A stretch of DNA of 64,000 bases from Mucilaginibacter sp. PPCGB 2223 (GTDB lineage: Bacteria > Bacteroidota > Bacteroidia > Sphingobacteriales > Sphingobacteriaceae). The stretch covers positions 2,418,001 through 2,482,000 of the forward strand of contig NZ_MDJS01000001.1 in NCBI RefSeq assembly GCF_001705515.1, in the 5' to 3' direction. A program made the position numbers and the translations under genes. The notes under the pieces were generated by a model that made no database searches, was not told where the DNA came from, and was given only the letters and a program-made list of their open reading frames with translations. This document shows positions 45,176 through 53,743 of this stretch, in pieces; positions within the stretch are counted from its first letter, which is position 1; each line of letters opens with the position of its first letter.

Positions 45176-47076
45176 ACCGGCAGGGCCACGCAAAACTTAC
45201 TGCCCTGCCCCTCTTTGCTTTCGACCCAGATACGGCCGTTGTTAAGCTCGATAAAATCCTTGCAGATTTTAAGGCCTATGCCGGTACCTTTTTCGTTGGC
45301 GGTGCCCAGGGTGGTGTGGCTCGTGAACGAGAATATCTTATCTATATCGGCCTCTTTGATGCCGATGCCCGTATCGGCCACGCAAATGATGTTGTAATTA
45401 TCTTCGATCCGGTTGCTGATGGTGATCTTACCCTGCGGCCTGGTAAACTTAACCGCGTTGGATATGAGGTTACGCAGTACGATCTGCAGCATTTCGCGGT
45501 CGGCGCTGATCACCGTTTCGGGTGTAATTTTATTTTCTACCTCAAGCTGTTTTTGTTCAATTATCGGGCTTAATGCGGCTATGCCCTCGGCAGTAAGCTG
45601 GTGCAGGTTAAAAGGTTCGCGGTTTAAATGGAAACCCTGCATCTGATCTTTCGACCATACGAGCAGGTTATCCAGCAGTTCGAGCGTGTTGGCTATACTG
45701 CTTTTAACGGCCGGTGTAAGTTCGGCCATTTCTTTCATGGTAAGCTCGCCGGCATCCAGCAGGTTAAGCAGGCCTATCACCTGGGTAATGGGGCTGCGCA
45801 AATCGTGCGATATTACCGAGAACAGCTTATCCTTAACCAGGTTACTGGCCTCCAAAACCCGGTTCTGCTCGTTAATGATATTGCTTTTGGCTTTGGTATC
45901 ATCGTAAATATATTTTAAATACATGGCGCCTCCGCAGATGATAATGATGCCGATGATCAGTATAGCCTGTATAATGCGCTGCTGGCTGATCACGGCCTGG
46001 TTTTTTTCGTCTTCAACGCGCAGGCGCTGGTTCTCGTCCTGGCGCCGCTGCGAATCGTACTTAATGCGGTACAGGGTCACCACGCGGTTTTTGTCGACGC
46101 TGATGAGGCTATCGTTCAGCTTGCTGTACTGGTAATAATTATTAAGGGCCGAGCGGTAGTCGCCTTTAACCGAATCGAGCAGGTAAAAATCATAATAATT
46201 CGATTCGATTTGCTCTATGCTCCCTATCTTGTTGGCAATGGCCTCGCTTTGCTGCAGGGCGGCGCGTGCTCTTCCATAATTTTTTTGCTGAAAGTAGATC
46301 TTGCCCAGCAAACCATAAACTGTGGCCAGGGTACGCGGCTTAAAATTATCGCTGCGTTTTTTCATAGCCAAAGCCTTATTGCAGTAGGCCAGCGCCCTGT
46401 CGTAGTGTTGCTCTTTCAGCTCTACCGACGCCAGGTTGGCATAGGCCGACGCTTCGTCGCCGTCGAACTTATGATCGATGGATAATTTAAGCGATTGGTT
46501 GTAATAATCGCGGGCCTCTTTCAGTTTGCCAACGGCTTCGTAGCTGTTACCGATATTGCCCAGTATTACAGCTTTAACGCGCTCGCCGCCCTGCCCCTGC
46601 ATTTCCTGTATGGCTTGTAAAAAATACGCCAGCTCGTGTTCGTGATCTTTAATAATGCCGTAGTAATAGCCTATGTTATTGAGCACCTTACCGGCATCAA
46701 CCCTGTCGTTAAGCGAGCGGAATATGGTTAACGAGCGGTCGAAATAAGTAAGCGCCTGCGGGTTGGCGTTTGCAGCCAGGTAACCCAGGCCCAGGTTTTT
46801 ATAGGCCGTGGCCTCGCCCTGCCTGTATTTTAATTCGTTCGCCAACAACAGCGCCTGGTTGCCATAAACCTTCAGGTCGTCCAGGTTGGTGGTATAATAA
46901 TCGTAAGCTAATGTGTTTAACACGATAACCCTTGTGGTATCGGCCTTAGGGTGCCTGGCAAGCAGCCCTTTCAGGCTGTCAATCTCGCGCTGTTGGGCAA
47001 AGGCCTGCCCGCTAAGCAAAATGCACAGTAGCAGGCATCCAACCTCAATCAAATAAGCCTTGTTATTTAACAGCAT
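45172..47076 (-). CDS. TPR-containing sensor histidine kinase
   Basis: The start at 47076 gives a signal-like N-terminus (MLLNNKAYLIEVGCLLLCILLSGQAFAQ). Five to six TPR units follow (for example ATAYKNLGLGYLAANANPQAL, GKVLNNIGYYYGI, AVILGNIGNSYEAVG) up to about residue 330, then a coiled coil and a membrane helix (AILIIGIIIICGGAMYL). The kinase core has the H-box VISHDLRSPITQVIG, N-box NLISNAVKFT, DTGIGI and GTGIGLKIC. It should sense through periplasmic TPRs and autophosphorylate on His. No response regulator is adjacent, so it is an orphan kinase. Confidence 0.93.
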   Translation of the reverse strand: MLLNNKAYLIEVGCLLLCILLSGQAFAQQREIDSLKGLLARHPKADTTRVIVLNTLAYDYYTTNLDDLKVYGNQALLLANELKYRQGEATAYKNLGLGYLAANANPQALTYFDRSLTIFRSLNDRVDAGKVLNNIGYYYGIIKDHEHELAYFLQAIQEMQGQGGERVKAVILGNIGNSYEAVGKLKEARDYYNQSLKLSIDHKFDGDEASAYANLASVELKEQHYDRALAYCNKALAMKKRSDNFKPRTLATVYGLLGKIYFQQKNYGRARAALQQSEAIANKIGSIEQIESNYYDFYLLDSVKGDYRSALNNYYQYSKLNDSLISVDKNRVVTLYRIKYDSQRRQDENQRLRVEDEKNQAVISQQRIIQAILIIGIIIICGGAMYLKYIYDDTKAKSNIINEQNRVLEASNLVKDKLFSVISHDLRSPITQVIGLLNLLDAGELTMKEMAELTPAVKSSIANTLELLDNLLVWSKDQMQGFHLNREPFNLHQLTAEGIAALSPIIEQKQLEVENKITPETVISADREMLQIVLRNLISNAVKFTRPQGKITISNRIEDNYNIICVADTGIGIKEADIDKIFSFTSHTTLGTANEKGTGIGLKICKDFIELNNGRIWVESKEGQGSKFCVALPV

Positions 47077-47205
47077 AAACCAGCGCAATATATCCTTTAA
47101 ATGTAACTTAAATGTTAAGTTGAAGCGTGTATACGCTGATGTTGCCAATTAGTTGCACAGGAGGGGCAATCCGGGGTACTATTAAGCAAATTTTTTGGCT
47201 ATTAA

Positions 47206-47835
47206 TTAACGCCCTGCCGCCAGGCCTTGCTCTTTAGGCGCCGATGCCAGTATCTGGGCCTCGTCGTTCTGTTTAAACAGGCGTACTATGCGCACAAACC
47301 GGTGTTGGTAACGTTCGTCCATAGCGCTGATGGTAACACCGTGCTCCTTGCCCGATGTAGAGTGGATAAACTTTACGCCATCATCGTCATTACTCATAAT
47401 GATGCCGATATGCCCTATCCTGCGGCTGCGGCGCTCGGTACCGGTAAACAGGATGATATCCCCGGGTTTTGCTTCGGTGAGCGATAGTTTTTCGCCTATG
47501 TTGATATACTCGCACGACGAGCGGGGCACCGCGATGTTAAAGCTCCTGAAAACATAACCCACAAAACCCGAGCAGTCAAAACCGTAACCCGGGTTTGACG
47601 ATGCGAAATGATAAGGGGTGCCTATCAGTTTTTGCGCGTAGCTAAGCAACTGATCGGGGTTAACGTTTTCTCCTATCGAATCGGCCATGGCACGGTCGGC
47701 AGCGGTATACTCTACCTTAGGGTGTACAAAAGCAACGTGATGCTGTTTACGATGTTTTGTTTTATTGCGCGGCTTTGCGCACAACGCCGTAACGCTTAAA
47801 CCGGTCAGGAGGATAAAGGGTAGGATTTTCTTCAT
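47206..47835 (-). CDS. NlpC/P60 (C40) peptidoglycan endopeptidase
   Basis: Start 47835 gives signal peptide MKKILPFILLTGLSVTALCAK. The catalytic domain has FDCSGFVGYVFRSF with the nucleophile Cys, the catalytic His in IGHIGIIMSND, and a third polar residue at HSTSG. It should cut D-Glu-meso-DAP bonds in peptidoglycan in the periplasm. A basic linker rich in His, Lys and Arg precedes the domain. The length is 209 residues, normal for a single-domain enzyme. Confidence 0.93.
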   Translation of the reverse strand: MKKILPFILLTGLSVTALCAKPRNKTKHRKQHHVAFVHPKVEYTAADRAMADSIGENVNPDQLLSYAQKLIGTPYHFASSNPGYGFDCSGFVGYVFRSFNIAVPRSSCEYINIGEKLSLTEAKPGDIILFTGTERRSRRIGHIGIIMSNDDDGVKFIHSTSGKEHGVTISAMDERYQHRFVRIVRLFKQNDEAQILASAPKEQGLAAGR

Positions 47836-48364
47836 TAACAAGCGACAAGATATTACATATATCAACTATCACAAAGATGTTTAGCTACTAAAATTTCAAC
47901 AAAATCGGGCAGTTATTAACACTTTTTGATAACTCCGGTCTGTATACGGCAAACTTTGATTTTAGTTTTGATAAAAATATAGCACGGGGCATAAACCATT
48001 GGTCGGCAGGGTGGTAGTATGCTGAAAGATTAACTATTTATCCTACAGAAATAAAATATTTTTTTAGTATAAAAATATACATGTAAACGACTTTAAATTT
48101 TATAATAATGAAATATTTGAACGCCATACGAAAAAGTTAATCTTGCGGCAACCCTTTGTACCAGAGCTTAGTATAAGGCTGCAAAAGCGTAGTTTTTTAC
48201 AATTATCATAAAAAAGCAAACCCAGGGGAGCTAAATGGATATTACGGTGTATTTTTTTAAAATAAACGGTGAAAACACGGTATATTTAAGCCACTGATCT
48301 GTTTATTTTTGTTCAGGTATTTTTTGCTAATCAACACACCCTCTAAATTTTAAATTAAAAAGCT
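47836..48364. other. AT-rich gap without a recognised gene
   Basis: Between the divergent NlpC/P60 and 48365 genes there are about 530 AT-rich bases. I see no coherent frame, hairpin or repeat. TATTTTTTG at about 48318, preceded by TTTTTG, is a possible promoter for the 48365 gene. Confidence 0.5.
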
Positions 48365-49090
48365 ATGAAAAAAAAGCTACTATTGATTTTGTGCGCGCTG
48401 CCTTTATTGAGCATGGCCGGCCCGGGGCCCGACTCCACAAAAAAAGCCCGCGCACTGATGCCTCCCGGCACATCAACCATCACCGATGCCTTTAAGCATC
48501 ACCTGTCGATGCAGTTCGAAGCCGGCACACAGGGCGTAGGCGCCGATCTGCGTTACGGCGCTTTTAAACAACTCTCGTTCAGGCTGGGCGCCAGCTTTAT
48601 CCCGGTTACTGCGAACAATGCGCTTAGCCTTCCGGGGTTCCAATCCACCAACTCTATCAACGTTAATTTTTACAATGCGCATTTGCTGGCCGATATTGTG
48701 CCTTTTAAAGGTGCGCGCGGCCTGCGTTTGGTTTTGGGCGGAGCCTACCTGTACAAAGCCGACGGTGGTTTAAACGTTATCCCTACAGGCAGTTACAATT
48801 ACAACAATGTTACGGTTACCGGTACCGATATCGGCAGCCTGAACATGAATGTAAGCTGGAAAGGCGTAGCACCGTATATGGGCCTGGGCTTGTTCCGCAG
48901 TTTCCCGAGCCATGTATTTAACTTTAACCTCGACCTGGGTACCTATTACCTGGCACAGCCGCATACCCATATTATCGGCACCGGTTTACTATCGGATAAT
49001 TACCAGCTCGAGCCGCAGTTTAACGAAAACCTGAAAGATTACCGCTGGCTGCCTGTATTACAGCTCAACTTTAACTTTAAACTAAAATAA
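48365..49090 (+). CDS. Envelope beta-barrel-like protein, unknown
   Basis: The 241-residue product has a signal peptide ending SMAG. The mature part alternates hydrophobic and polar residues with Gly-rich turns (LSMQFEAGTQGVGADLRYGAFKQLSFRLGASF; RLVLGGAYLYK) and ends LPVLQLNFNFKLK, a final strand ending in an alternating pattern. This resembles small OmpW-like barrels. It is followed 40 bases later by the lipoprotein gene and is probably cotranscribed with it. Confidence 0.75.
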   Translation: MKKKLLLILCALPLLSMAGPGPDSTKKARALMPPGTSTITDAFKHHLSMQFEAGTQGVGADLRYGAFKQLSFRLGASFIPVTANNALSLPGFQSTNSINVNFYNAHLLADIVPFKGARGLRLVLGGAYLYKADGGLNVIPTGSYNYNNVTVTGTDIGSLNMNVSWKGVAPYMGLGLFRSFPSHVFNFNLDLGTYYLAQPHTHIIGTGLLSDNYQLEPQFNENLKDYRWLPVLQLNFNFKLK

Positions 49091-49130
49091 ACCCTAATTA
49101 AATTTTAAACGCACTGGCAACCCTCACATT

Positions 49131-50843
49131 ATGAAAAAGACATTCAACATAAAGTCGTTTTCGGCACCCATTGTAACGTTTGTAGCTACACTGGTGCTGA
49201 TGAGCATTTTAATGTACGCCTGTAAAAAACCAACAGACGGCATCAACATCCTGGTCGATTCGCAATCATTGTCTCCGGCCCCAACCATGCTGTCGTTCGT
49301 CAATGCCGACTCGACCTCGGTAAACCAACCAGGCGATTTTACGGCGAGCATTACCGGCCCGGGCGCAAGCCTGGTACAAATGGTATCGGGCGGTACCAGC
49401 TTCCAGGTATCTCACGGTATTTTATCGCTGTCGCTGGTTAAAGGTACGGTACCTTCGGTAGCAAACCCGGTGGTTTTTACTGTAACCGGCCAGGCCGCAG
49501 GCTTTGCGCCTTTTATCCAAACTGTGGTTATTACACAGGATGCACCATCACTTTATGTGGTTAAAGCATTGGATTATACCTCATCTGCAGCAGGTACCAC
49601 TCTGTTAAAAACTACCACCACATTAAGCGGCGGTACAGTATCATCGGCTACAACGCTTACCACCAGCAAAACCGCCAGCATGACCGAAAATGCTACCCTG
49701 GCTTTTGCAGCCGGTACCCAATTTCAGGATGCTAATAAAAACACCATCAACGCCGGTACTTTAACCTCTAACATTGTACAGTTAGGCGTTGGCAATAATG
49801 CTTTAACCGACGATTTTCCGGGCGGGTTGTATGCGGCCGACGCGCTTGATCAAAGCGGCAACGCCATTAGCGGCGGCGTTAACTTTGTACCTGCGGGCCT
49901 GCTTTCTATCAGTATGACGGCTAACGGTACCGACGTTAAGAATTTTTCGAAACCGGTAAACATTACCATGGAGTTAAACAGCAACACCGCTAACTTTGCT
50001 ACCGGCGCCGCTTTAAAAGTTGGCGATGTAATACCTTACTGGAGCCAGAACGATTTAACCGGCCAGTGGAAATACGAAGGCAATGCCACCGTTGCTTTAG
50101 ATGGCAGCAATAAATTATCGGTAGTAATGCCGATAAGCCACTTATCAAACTGGATGTGCGGCTGGTTCTGGAGCGCCACATCAACAGCAGGCGCTGCCTA
50201 TACCGCCTGTGGCAGCAACCTTACCGTAAACCTTAGCACTGCCGACGCAAACTTTAAAGGCGGCAACTATACAGTATACTTATTATCGGCATACGGCAAT
50301 ATCGTCGCTTCAAAAAAAGGCGGCGACCTGCATAACGGCTCGAGCGTTACCTTTAAAAACCTGCCTAATATAGCCCAGGCTAAAGTTGCGGTATATTATA
50401 AAGGTAAACAGGCTGCGGTAAGTACCTTATTTGCCACCTGCACAACCGGTTCGTTGGCTATTACCGTGCCTACTACCGCAACCGCCTTTGCCGATCCGGT
50501 AAACGTATCGGTAAGCGTTACCGGTTTATGCAATGGCAAACAGGTTTCGGTTTTACCGTCGGCGCCATTCCAACTGTACCAGCAAATTGCCGGCACCCAG
50601 GCGTTCCAGCCAATTGGCGTGGTTAATATTGTGAATGGCAAAGCAAGCACACAGCTCGATAATAATGCTACTTATTACCTGAGCACCTATTACAATAAAA
50701 CCTATTACCAAACAGGCAACTTTACCATCACCAAAGCGGCCATCACCATACCACCGCTAACAGGCTTTAATGTTACAACAGCCTACGATGCCACAAGCAA
50801 CACGTTGAGCTTTACCGGCACCATCCCGGTACCATGTAACTAA
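49131..50843 (+). CDS. Large surface lipoprotein, beta-sandwich repeats
   Basis: The 570-residue product has a lipoprotein signal ending MYAC, so Cys31 would be lipidated, followed by Lys-Lys. The mature sequence is Thr/Ser/Gly/Asn-rich with repeated beta-strand patterns. I do not recognise a domain family with confidence. The end carries VNVSVSVTGLCNGKQVSVLPSAPFQLY and a short C-terminal strand. It is likely surface-exposed and could bind polymers, but this is inference. It is followed by a terminator interrupted by REP repeats. Confidence 0.75.
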   Translation: MKKTFNIKSFSAPIVTFVATLVLMSILMYACKKPTDGINILVDSQSLSPAPTMLSFVNADSTSVNQPGDFTASITGPGASLVQMVSGGTSFQVSHGILSLSLVKGTVPSVANPVVFTVTGQAAGFAPFIQTVVITQDAPSLYVVKALDYTSSAAGTTLLKTTTTLSGGTVSSATTLTTSKTASMTENATLAFAAGTQFQDANKNTINAGTLTSNIVQLGVGNNALTDDFPGGLYAADALDQSGNAISGGVNFVPAGLLSISMTANGTDVKNFSKPVNITMELNSNTANFATGAALKVGDVIPYWSQNDLTGQWKYEGNATVALDGSNKLSVVMPISHLSNWMCGWFWSATSTAGAAYTACGSNLTVNLSTADANFKGGNYTVYLLSAYGNIVASKKGGDLHNGSSVTFKNLPNIAQAKVAVYYKGKQAAVSTLFATCTTGSLAITVPTTATAFADPVNVSVSVTGLCNGKQVSVLPSAPFQLYQQIAGTQAFQPIGVVNIVNGKASTQLDNNATYYLSTYYNKTYYQTGNFTITKAAITIPPLTGFNVTTAYDATSNTLSFTGTIPVPCN

Positions 50844-50862
50844 TAATTGATAGTGAGTTTAT

Positions 50863-50895
50863 AAAGCGCACCAGGGAAACCGGGGCGCTTTTTTT
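50863..50895 (+). terminator. Terminator after lipoprotein gene
   Basis: AAAGCGC (50863-50869) pairs with GCGCTTT (50885-50891), with further CC/GG pairing inside, and seven T follow. Confidence 0.8.
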
Positions 50896-50909
50896 GTTTA
50901 AGCGTAGGG

Positions 50910-51004
50910 TTTGTTGGCGACAACACCAACAAAGGGCGGGTTTTGTTGGTGATAAGGCCAACAAAGGGCAAGCGTAGGGTTTTGTTGGTGACAACACCAA
51001 CAAA
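50910..51004. repeat. Three tandem REP palindromes
   Basis: Palindromes at 50910-50933, 50942-50965 and 50981-51004, each with TTTGTTGG / CCAACAAA arms and followed by GGGC. The cluster is bordered by an 18-bp direct repeat of the terminator arm (50883-50900 and 51009-51026). Confidence 0.85.
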
Positions 51005-51035
51005 GGGCGGGCGCTTTTTTTGTTTATGATAAGCT

Positions 51036-51154
51036 ATGTCATCCCGAACGGCAGTGAGGTATCTTCTGCTTTAGGCCTGTAAACCTTGCAGGTAGCAGAA
51101 GATTTCTCTTTCGCGCCGCTGCACATTCCCAACCCCTGCTCTATCGAAATGACA
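51036..51154. repeat. TGTCATCCCGA...TCGAAATGACA element
   Basis: The ends TGTCAT (51037-51042) and ATGACA (51149-51154) are complementary. Inside, ATCTTCTGCT (51061-51070) pairs with AGCAGAAGAT (51094-51103). It matches the core of the 21990 element. Confidence 0.7.
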
Positions 51155-51186
51155 ATATGGTTTAAGCGGCGGGGTCCACACCATCC

Positions 51187-51221
51187 AACTGACAACTCAC
51201 AACTGACAACTGACAACTCAC
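51187..51221. repeat. Heptamer tract (AACTGAC)
   Basis: AACTGAC, AACTCAC, AACTGAC, AACTGAC, AACTCAC: five units with an exact 7-bp period. Confidence 0.75.
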
Positions 51222-51224
51222 CAC

Positions 51225-52475
51225 CTACTCCAGCATCAAAGCATCGCTGTCGTCAGTCAGGCTCAGGCGCACCACATCGCTGCCGGCAATACCATCAACC
51301 GACCCGCGGATGTGCGCGGCGTTAAGCAATACTTTGTCCAGCTGCTTTTCGCGGGCCTTCCATAAGCGCTCCATGGTTTCGCGCTCTTTCAGTATCGATT
51401 GCCGCATATCCATATACCCTTCGCGGATGGCTTTCCATTGCTCGGCAAACTCGCTCCCGGTAAGGTAATCGTACAATAGGTGCATTTTATCGCCCTTGTT
51501 CTCCTGGCTGCGGGTAGCGTTGTACAGGCGGATCACGCTGTCGCGGAGGATATAGGCCACGGCCTTGGCTTCCTCGAACGAGCATATCCAAACACCGTCC
51601 TTCTCGCCAAAGCAATCCATACCTTTGGGGTAACATTGGGTTACGATCACCGCCACATCCACACCGATGCTGCGCATATCTTTTTTCAGCTTCTCTATCC
51701 AGTCGCCGCCAAAATCCTTGGTGCGTTTACTTTCGTAGATAATCTTGCCGCACTCCTGCCCAAACTGGTTGCGCACTACCTGTACGCAATCGGCGCCGCG
51801 CACGCCCTTACCTACCTCGGTTATCACATCAAATGGGAAACTGTTGCGCAGCAGGTCTTCCAGTATCAGTTCCTGCACCTCGCCCTGTAGCTGCATGCTG
51901 CCCTGCTCGGCCTTGCGCTTCATCTCTTCGGCCAGTTTTTTCTGGTCGTCAAGCTGCTTGGTCAGTTCGGCTATCTTAAACTGGTGCTCGGTTTCTTTGG
52001 CCTGGTTCTTCTCGTTTTCCTGCTTGCGTATCTGCTCGCTTAGTTCGTTGCGCTGTTCCTGTAGTTTACGTTGCAGCTGCAGTTCCATCTCCTCCTCGCG
52101 GTTTTTAAGCTGCTGTTCGCGCTGCAAAAATTCAAGTTCCTTCTGGCGGGCTGCTTTGAGCTTTTCTTCGGTGTCTTTATGGTTATTTTCGAGTAGCAGC
52201 AATTTGTTTTCAAAATCGGCAGCTATGGTTTTGCGCAGGTTTTCTTCTAAGTTTTGTTGCAGGGCCTTGCGCTCTTCGGTAAGGCGCTGCTCAAACTGCA
52301 GTTGCTGCTGCTGCTCCTTTTTGCTAAACTCATCCAGCTTGCGCGCATACTCCTCCTCCTTTTGCTTGGTGAAGGTCAGCATCTTTTCGCGCAGCTCTTT
52401 TTTATATTCCTCGGTCATGGCTTCCTCCAAAGGGAAAACCGTACCGCATCCCGGACACTTAACTTCTGTTGCCAT
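51225..52475 (-). CDS. DUF2130 coiled-coil protein
   Basis: The 416-residue protein begins MATEVKCPGCGTVFPLEEAM, with a CPGC zinc-type start. Residues of about 30-205 form an unbroken, Glu/Lys/Gln-rich coiled coil. The C-terminal domain (IYESKRTKDFGGDWIEKLKKDM, VIVTQCYPKGMD) is the DUF2130 core and looks like a restriction-endonuclease-type fold with the E-x-K residues in YESKRTK. It is cytoplasmic. The function is unknown. The three-part layout of zinc motif, coiled coil and nuclease-like domain is complete. Confidence 0.88.
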   Translation of the reverse strand: MATEVKCPGCGTVFPLEEAMTEEYKKELREKMLTFTKQKEEEYARKLDEFSKKEQQQQLQFEQRLTEERKALQQNLEENLRKTIAADFENKLLLLENNHKDTEEKLKAARQKELEFLQREQQLKNREEEMELQLQRKLQEQRNELSEQIRKQENEKNQAKETEHQFKIAELTKQLDDQKKLAEEMKRKAEQGSMQLQGEVQELILEDLLRNSFPFDVITEVGKGVRGADCVQVVRNQFGQECGKIIYESKRTKDFGGDWIEKLKKDMRSIGVDVAVIVTQCYPKGMDCFGEKDGVWICSFEEAKAVAYILRDSVIRLYNATRSQENKGDKMHLLYDYLTGSEFAEQWKAIREGYMDMRQSILKERETMERLWKAREKQLDKVLLNAAHIRGSVDGIAGSDVVRLSLTDDSDALMLE

Positions 52476-52556
52476 ATAATGGTTATTTTAGGATGATAAA
52501 GATAATTGTTAAACCGGAGTATAGTTAGTGGTGTTGGTAAGAAAATATGTATGGGA

Positions 52557-52580
52557 GTTGTTGGTGACAACACCAACAAC
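52557..52580. repeat. REP palindrome on downstream side of RAYT
   Basis: GTTGTTGGTG-ACAA-CACCAACAAC followed by GGGCGAG, identical in layout and orientation to the copy at 53255-53280. Confidence 0.9.
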
Positions 52581-52645
52581 GGGCGAGTTATTTGTTTTAT
52601 TTATTAGCAGGGGTTGATGATTGCTTCGCAGGTTTACAGGGGGCT

Positions 52646-52690
52646 CCGCACGTTGCAGGTGTTGTCACCTGCAATCTCTACCACAGCAAC
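52646..52690. repeat. REP variant B within 45-bp direct repeat, left copy
   Basis: The palindrome with arms TTGCAGGTG/CACCTGCAA is at 52653-52674. The surrounding 45 bases recur at 53699-53743 with only two differences. Confidence 0.85.
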
Positions 52691-52693
52691 CCG

Positions 52694-53224
52694 TTAATTT
52701 CCTGAATGATGTGTTAATAATCCAAAACTGTCAATACCTGTTTCGTAAAAATTAGCAGAAGAGTATTTATATTGCTCCGGCAATTCTGCTAATTGCCATT
52801 TATCCTGCAATGGATTACTATGAATATAATCTAACTTTTGGACTAAAACAGTTGGCGTCCATAAATCGACACTTAATGAATTCCTTTCCCAGAATTGATA
52901 TTCTCTATCAGTGCTATTAACTTTGAATTTGTTCAAACGTGTATCCTGTGTGTCGATCAATCTGAATTTCATCTTTTGAGCGGTATATTTTAAAAATCTC
53001 AACTGGATACTTCCGCGTTTATAACCATCCTGTATTTGCCATATCAGATGAAGATGGTTTGGCATAATCACAAAAGCGTAGATAACAATACTTCCTTCTT
53101 TCTTTAAATATAAAAGGCTATCAATAATGATATCCTTAAAGTCGTCTTCAATCAACAGTTTCTGCCAATTCAAAATGGTTGCCGTAAAAAATTGAGGATG
53201 ATAATCGAAATTAATATCTGGCAT
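52694..53224 (-). CDS. REP-associated tyrosine transposase (RAYT)
   Basis: RAYTs are domesticated IS200/IS605-like single-strand DNA nucleases that cut and spread REP palindromes. This 176-residue protein has the HUH motif in MPNHLHLIW (His57 and His59) and the catalytic Tyr at about 133 in KLDYIHSNPLQ, both in the right order and spacing for Y1 transposases (PF01797). The start 53224 (MPDINFDYHPQFFT) fits the family; the frame remains open back into the REP at 53255-53280. Composition is much more AT-rich than the flanking genes. It lies between two identically oriented REP palindromes, so the gene and its presumed targets are together. Confidence 0.92.
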   Translation of the reverse strand: MPDINFDYHPQFFTATILNWQKLLIEDDFKDIIIDSLLYLKKEGSIVIYAFVIMPNHLHLIWQIQDGYKRGSIQLRFLKYTAQKMKFRLIDTQDTRLNKFKVNSTDREYQFWERNSLSVDLWTPTVLVQKLDYIHSNPLQDKWQLAELPEQYKYSSANFYETGIDSFGLLTHHSGN

Positions 53225-53254
53225 TAGGCTAAAGTACAAAATACCGTTTAAAAT

Positions 53255-53280
53255 CGTTGTTGGTGACAACACCAACAACG
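53255..53280. repeat. REP palindrome on upstream side of RAYT
   Basis: CGTTGTTGGTG-ACAA-CACCAACAACG followed by GGCGAG, 31 bases before the RAYT start codon. Confidence 0.9.
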
Positions 53281-53335
53281 GGCGAGAAAATTTGCAAGAG
53301 GACTAAATTTTGGTGTTCCATCGCCCCTTATTGGC

Positions 53336-53674
53336 CTATCTGGTAAACTTAATTATTTTATGTGTCTTGTGTTTTATCAATATGTAAATATCAGAACCTT
53401 TCCTTTTAATTACAGAATCGCCTATATCGATTTGATGATCCGTGTCATAACCACTACCAATATAATAAGTGCTATCATTTACAGTAATAGTTGGAAATTG
53501 TTTAATGTCATACCAGATACTTTCAACCTTTCCGGCAAAATTTATATTTAGATTCTTACGATCTATTTCACGATCACCTATAAACCAGTAGGCCAACGTC
53601 AAAATGCAAATGATAATAAATGAGATAAAAAACAAAACTGTTTTCTTGTCGTTTATTTGGTCGTCTGTTTTCAT
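53336..53674 (-). CDS. Small membrane-anchored protein, unknown
   Basis: Start 53674 gives MKTDDQINDKKTVLFFISF. One membrane helix (about 10-30, FFISFIIICILTLAYWFIG) is followed by a beta-rich domain of about 80 residues with DSTYYIGSGYDTDHQIDIGDSVIKRKGSDIYIL. The single anchor and short cytoplasmic N-terminus suggest the domain faces the periplasm. It is AT-rich like the RAYT, and both lie between the two 45-bp repeats, so they may have arrived together. I do not recognise the family. Confidence 0.6.
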   Translation of the reverse strand: MKTDDQINDKKTVLFFISFIIICILTLAYWFIGDREIDRKNLNINFAGKVESIWYDIKQFPTITVNDSTYYIGSGYDTDHQIDIGDSVIKRKGSDIYILIKHKTHKIIKFTR

Positions 53675-53698
53675 GGTTGAAAGATTTTTGATAAAACC

Positions 53699-53743
53699 CC
53701 GCACGTTGCAGGTGTTGTCACCTGCAATCTTTACCCCAGCAAC
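53699..53743. repeat. REP variant B within 45-bp direct repeat, right copy
   Basis: The palindrome is at 53706-53727. The repeat includes the last 13 bases of ribF, stop codon included, so part of the gene end is copied at 52678-52690. Confidence 0.85.

Noticed and set aside
50812..51003. 63-residue minus-strand frame
   Set aside because: It is only the translation of the tandem REP palindromes.
50910..51004. Possible CRISPR array
   Set aside because: Only three palindromic units with 8- to 15-base gaps, no unique spacers of normal length, and no cas genes.
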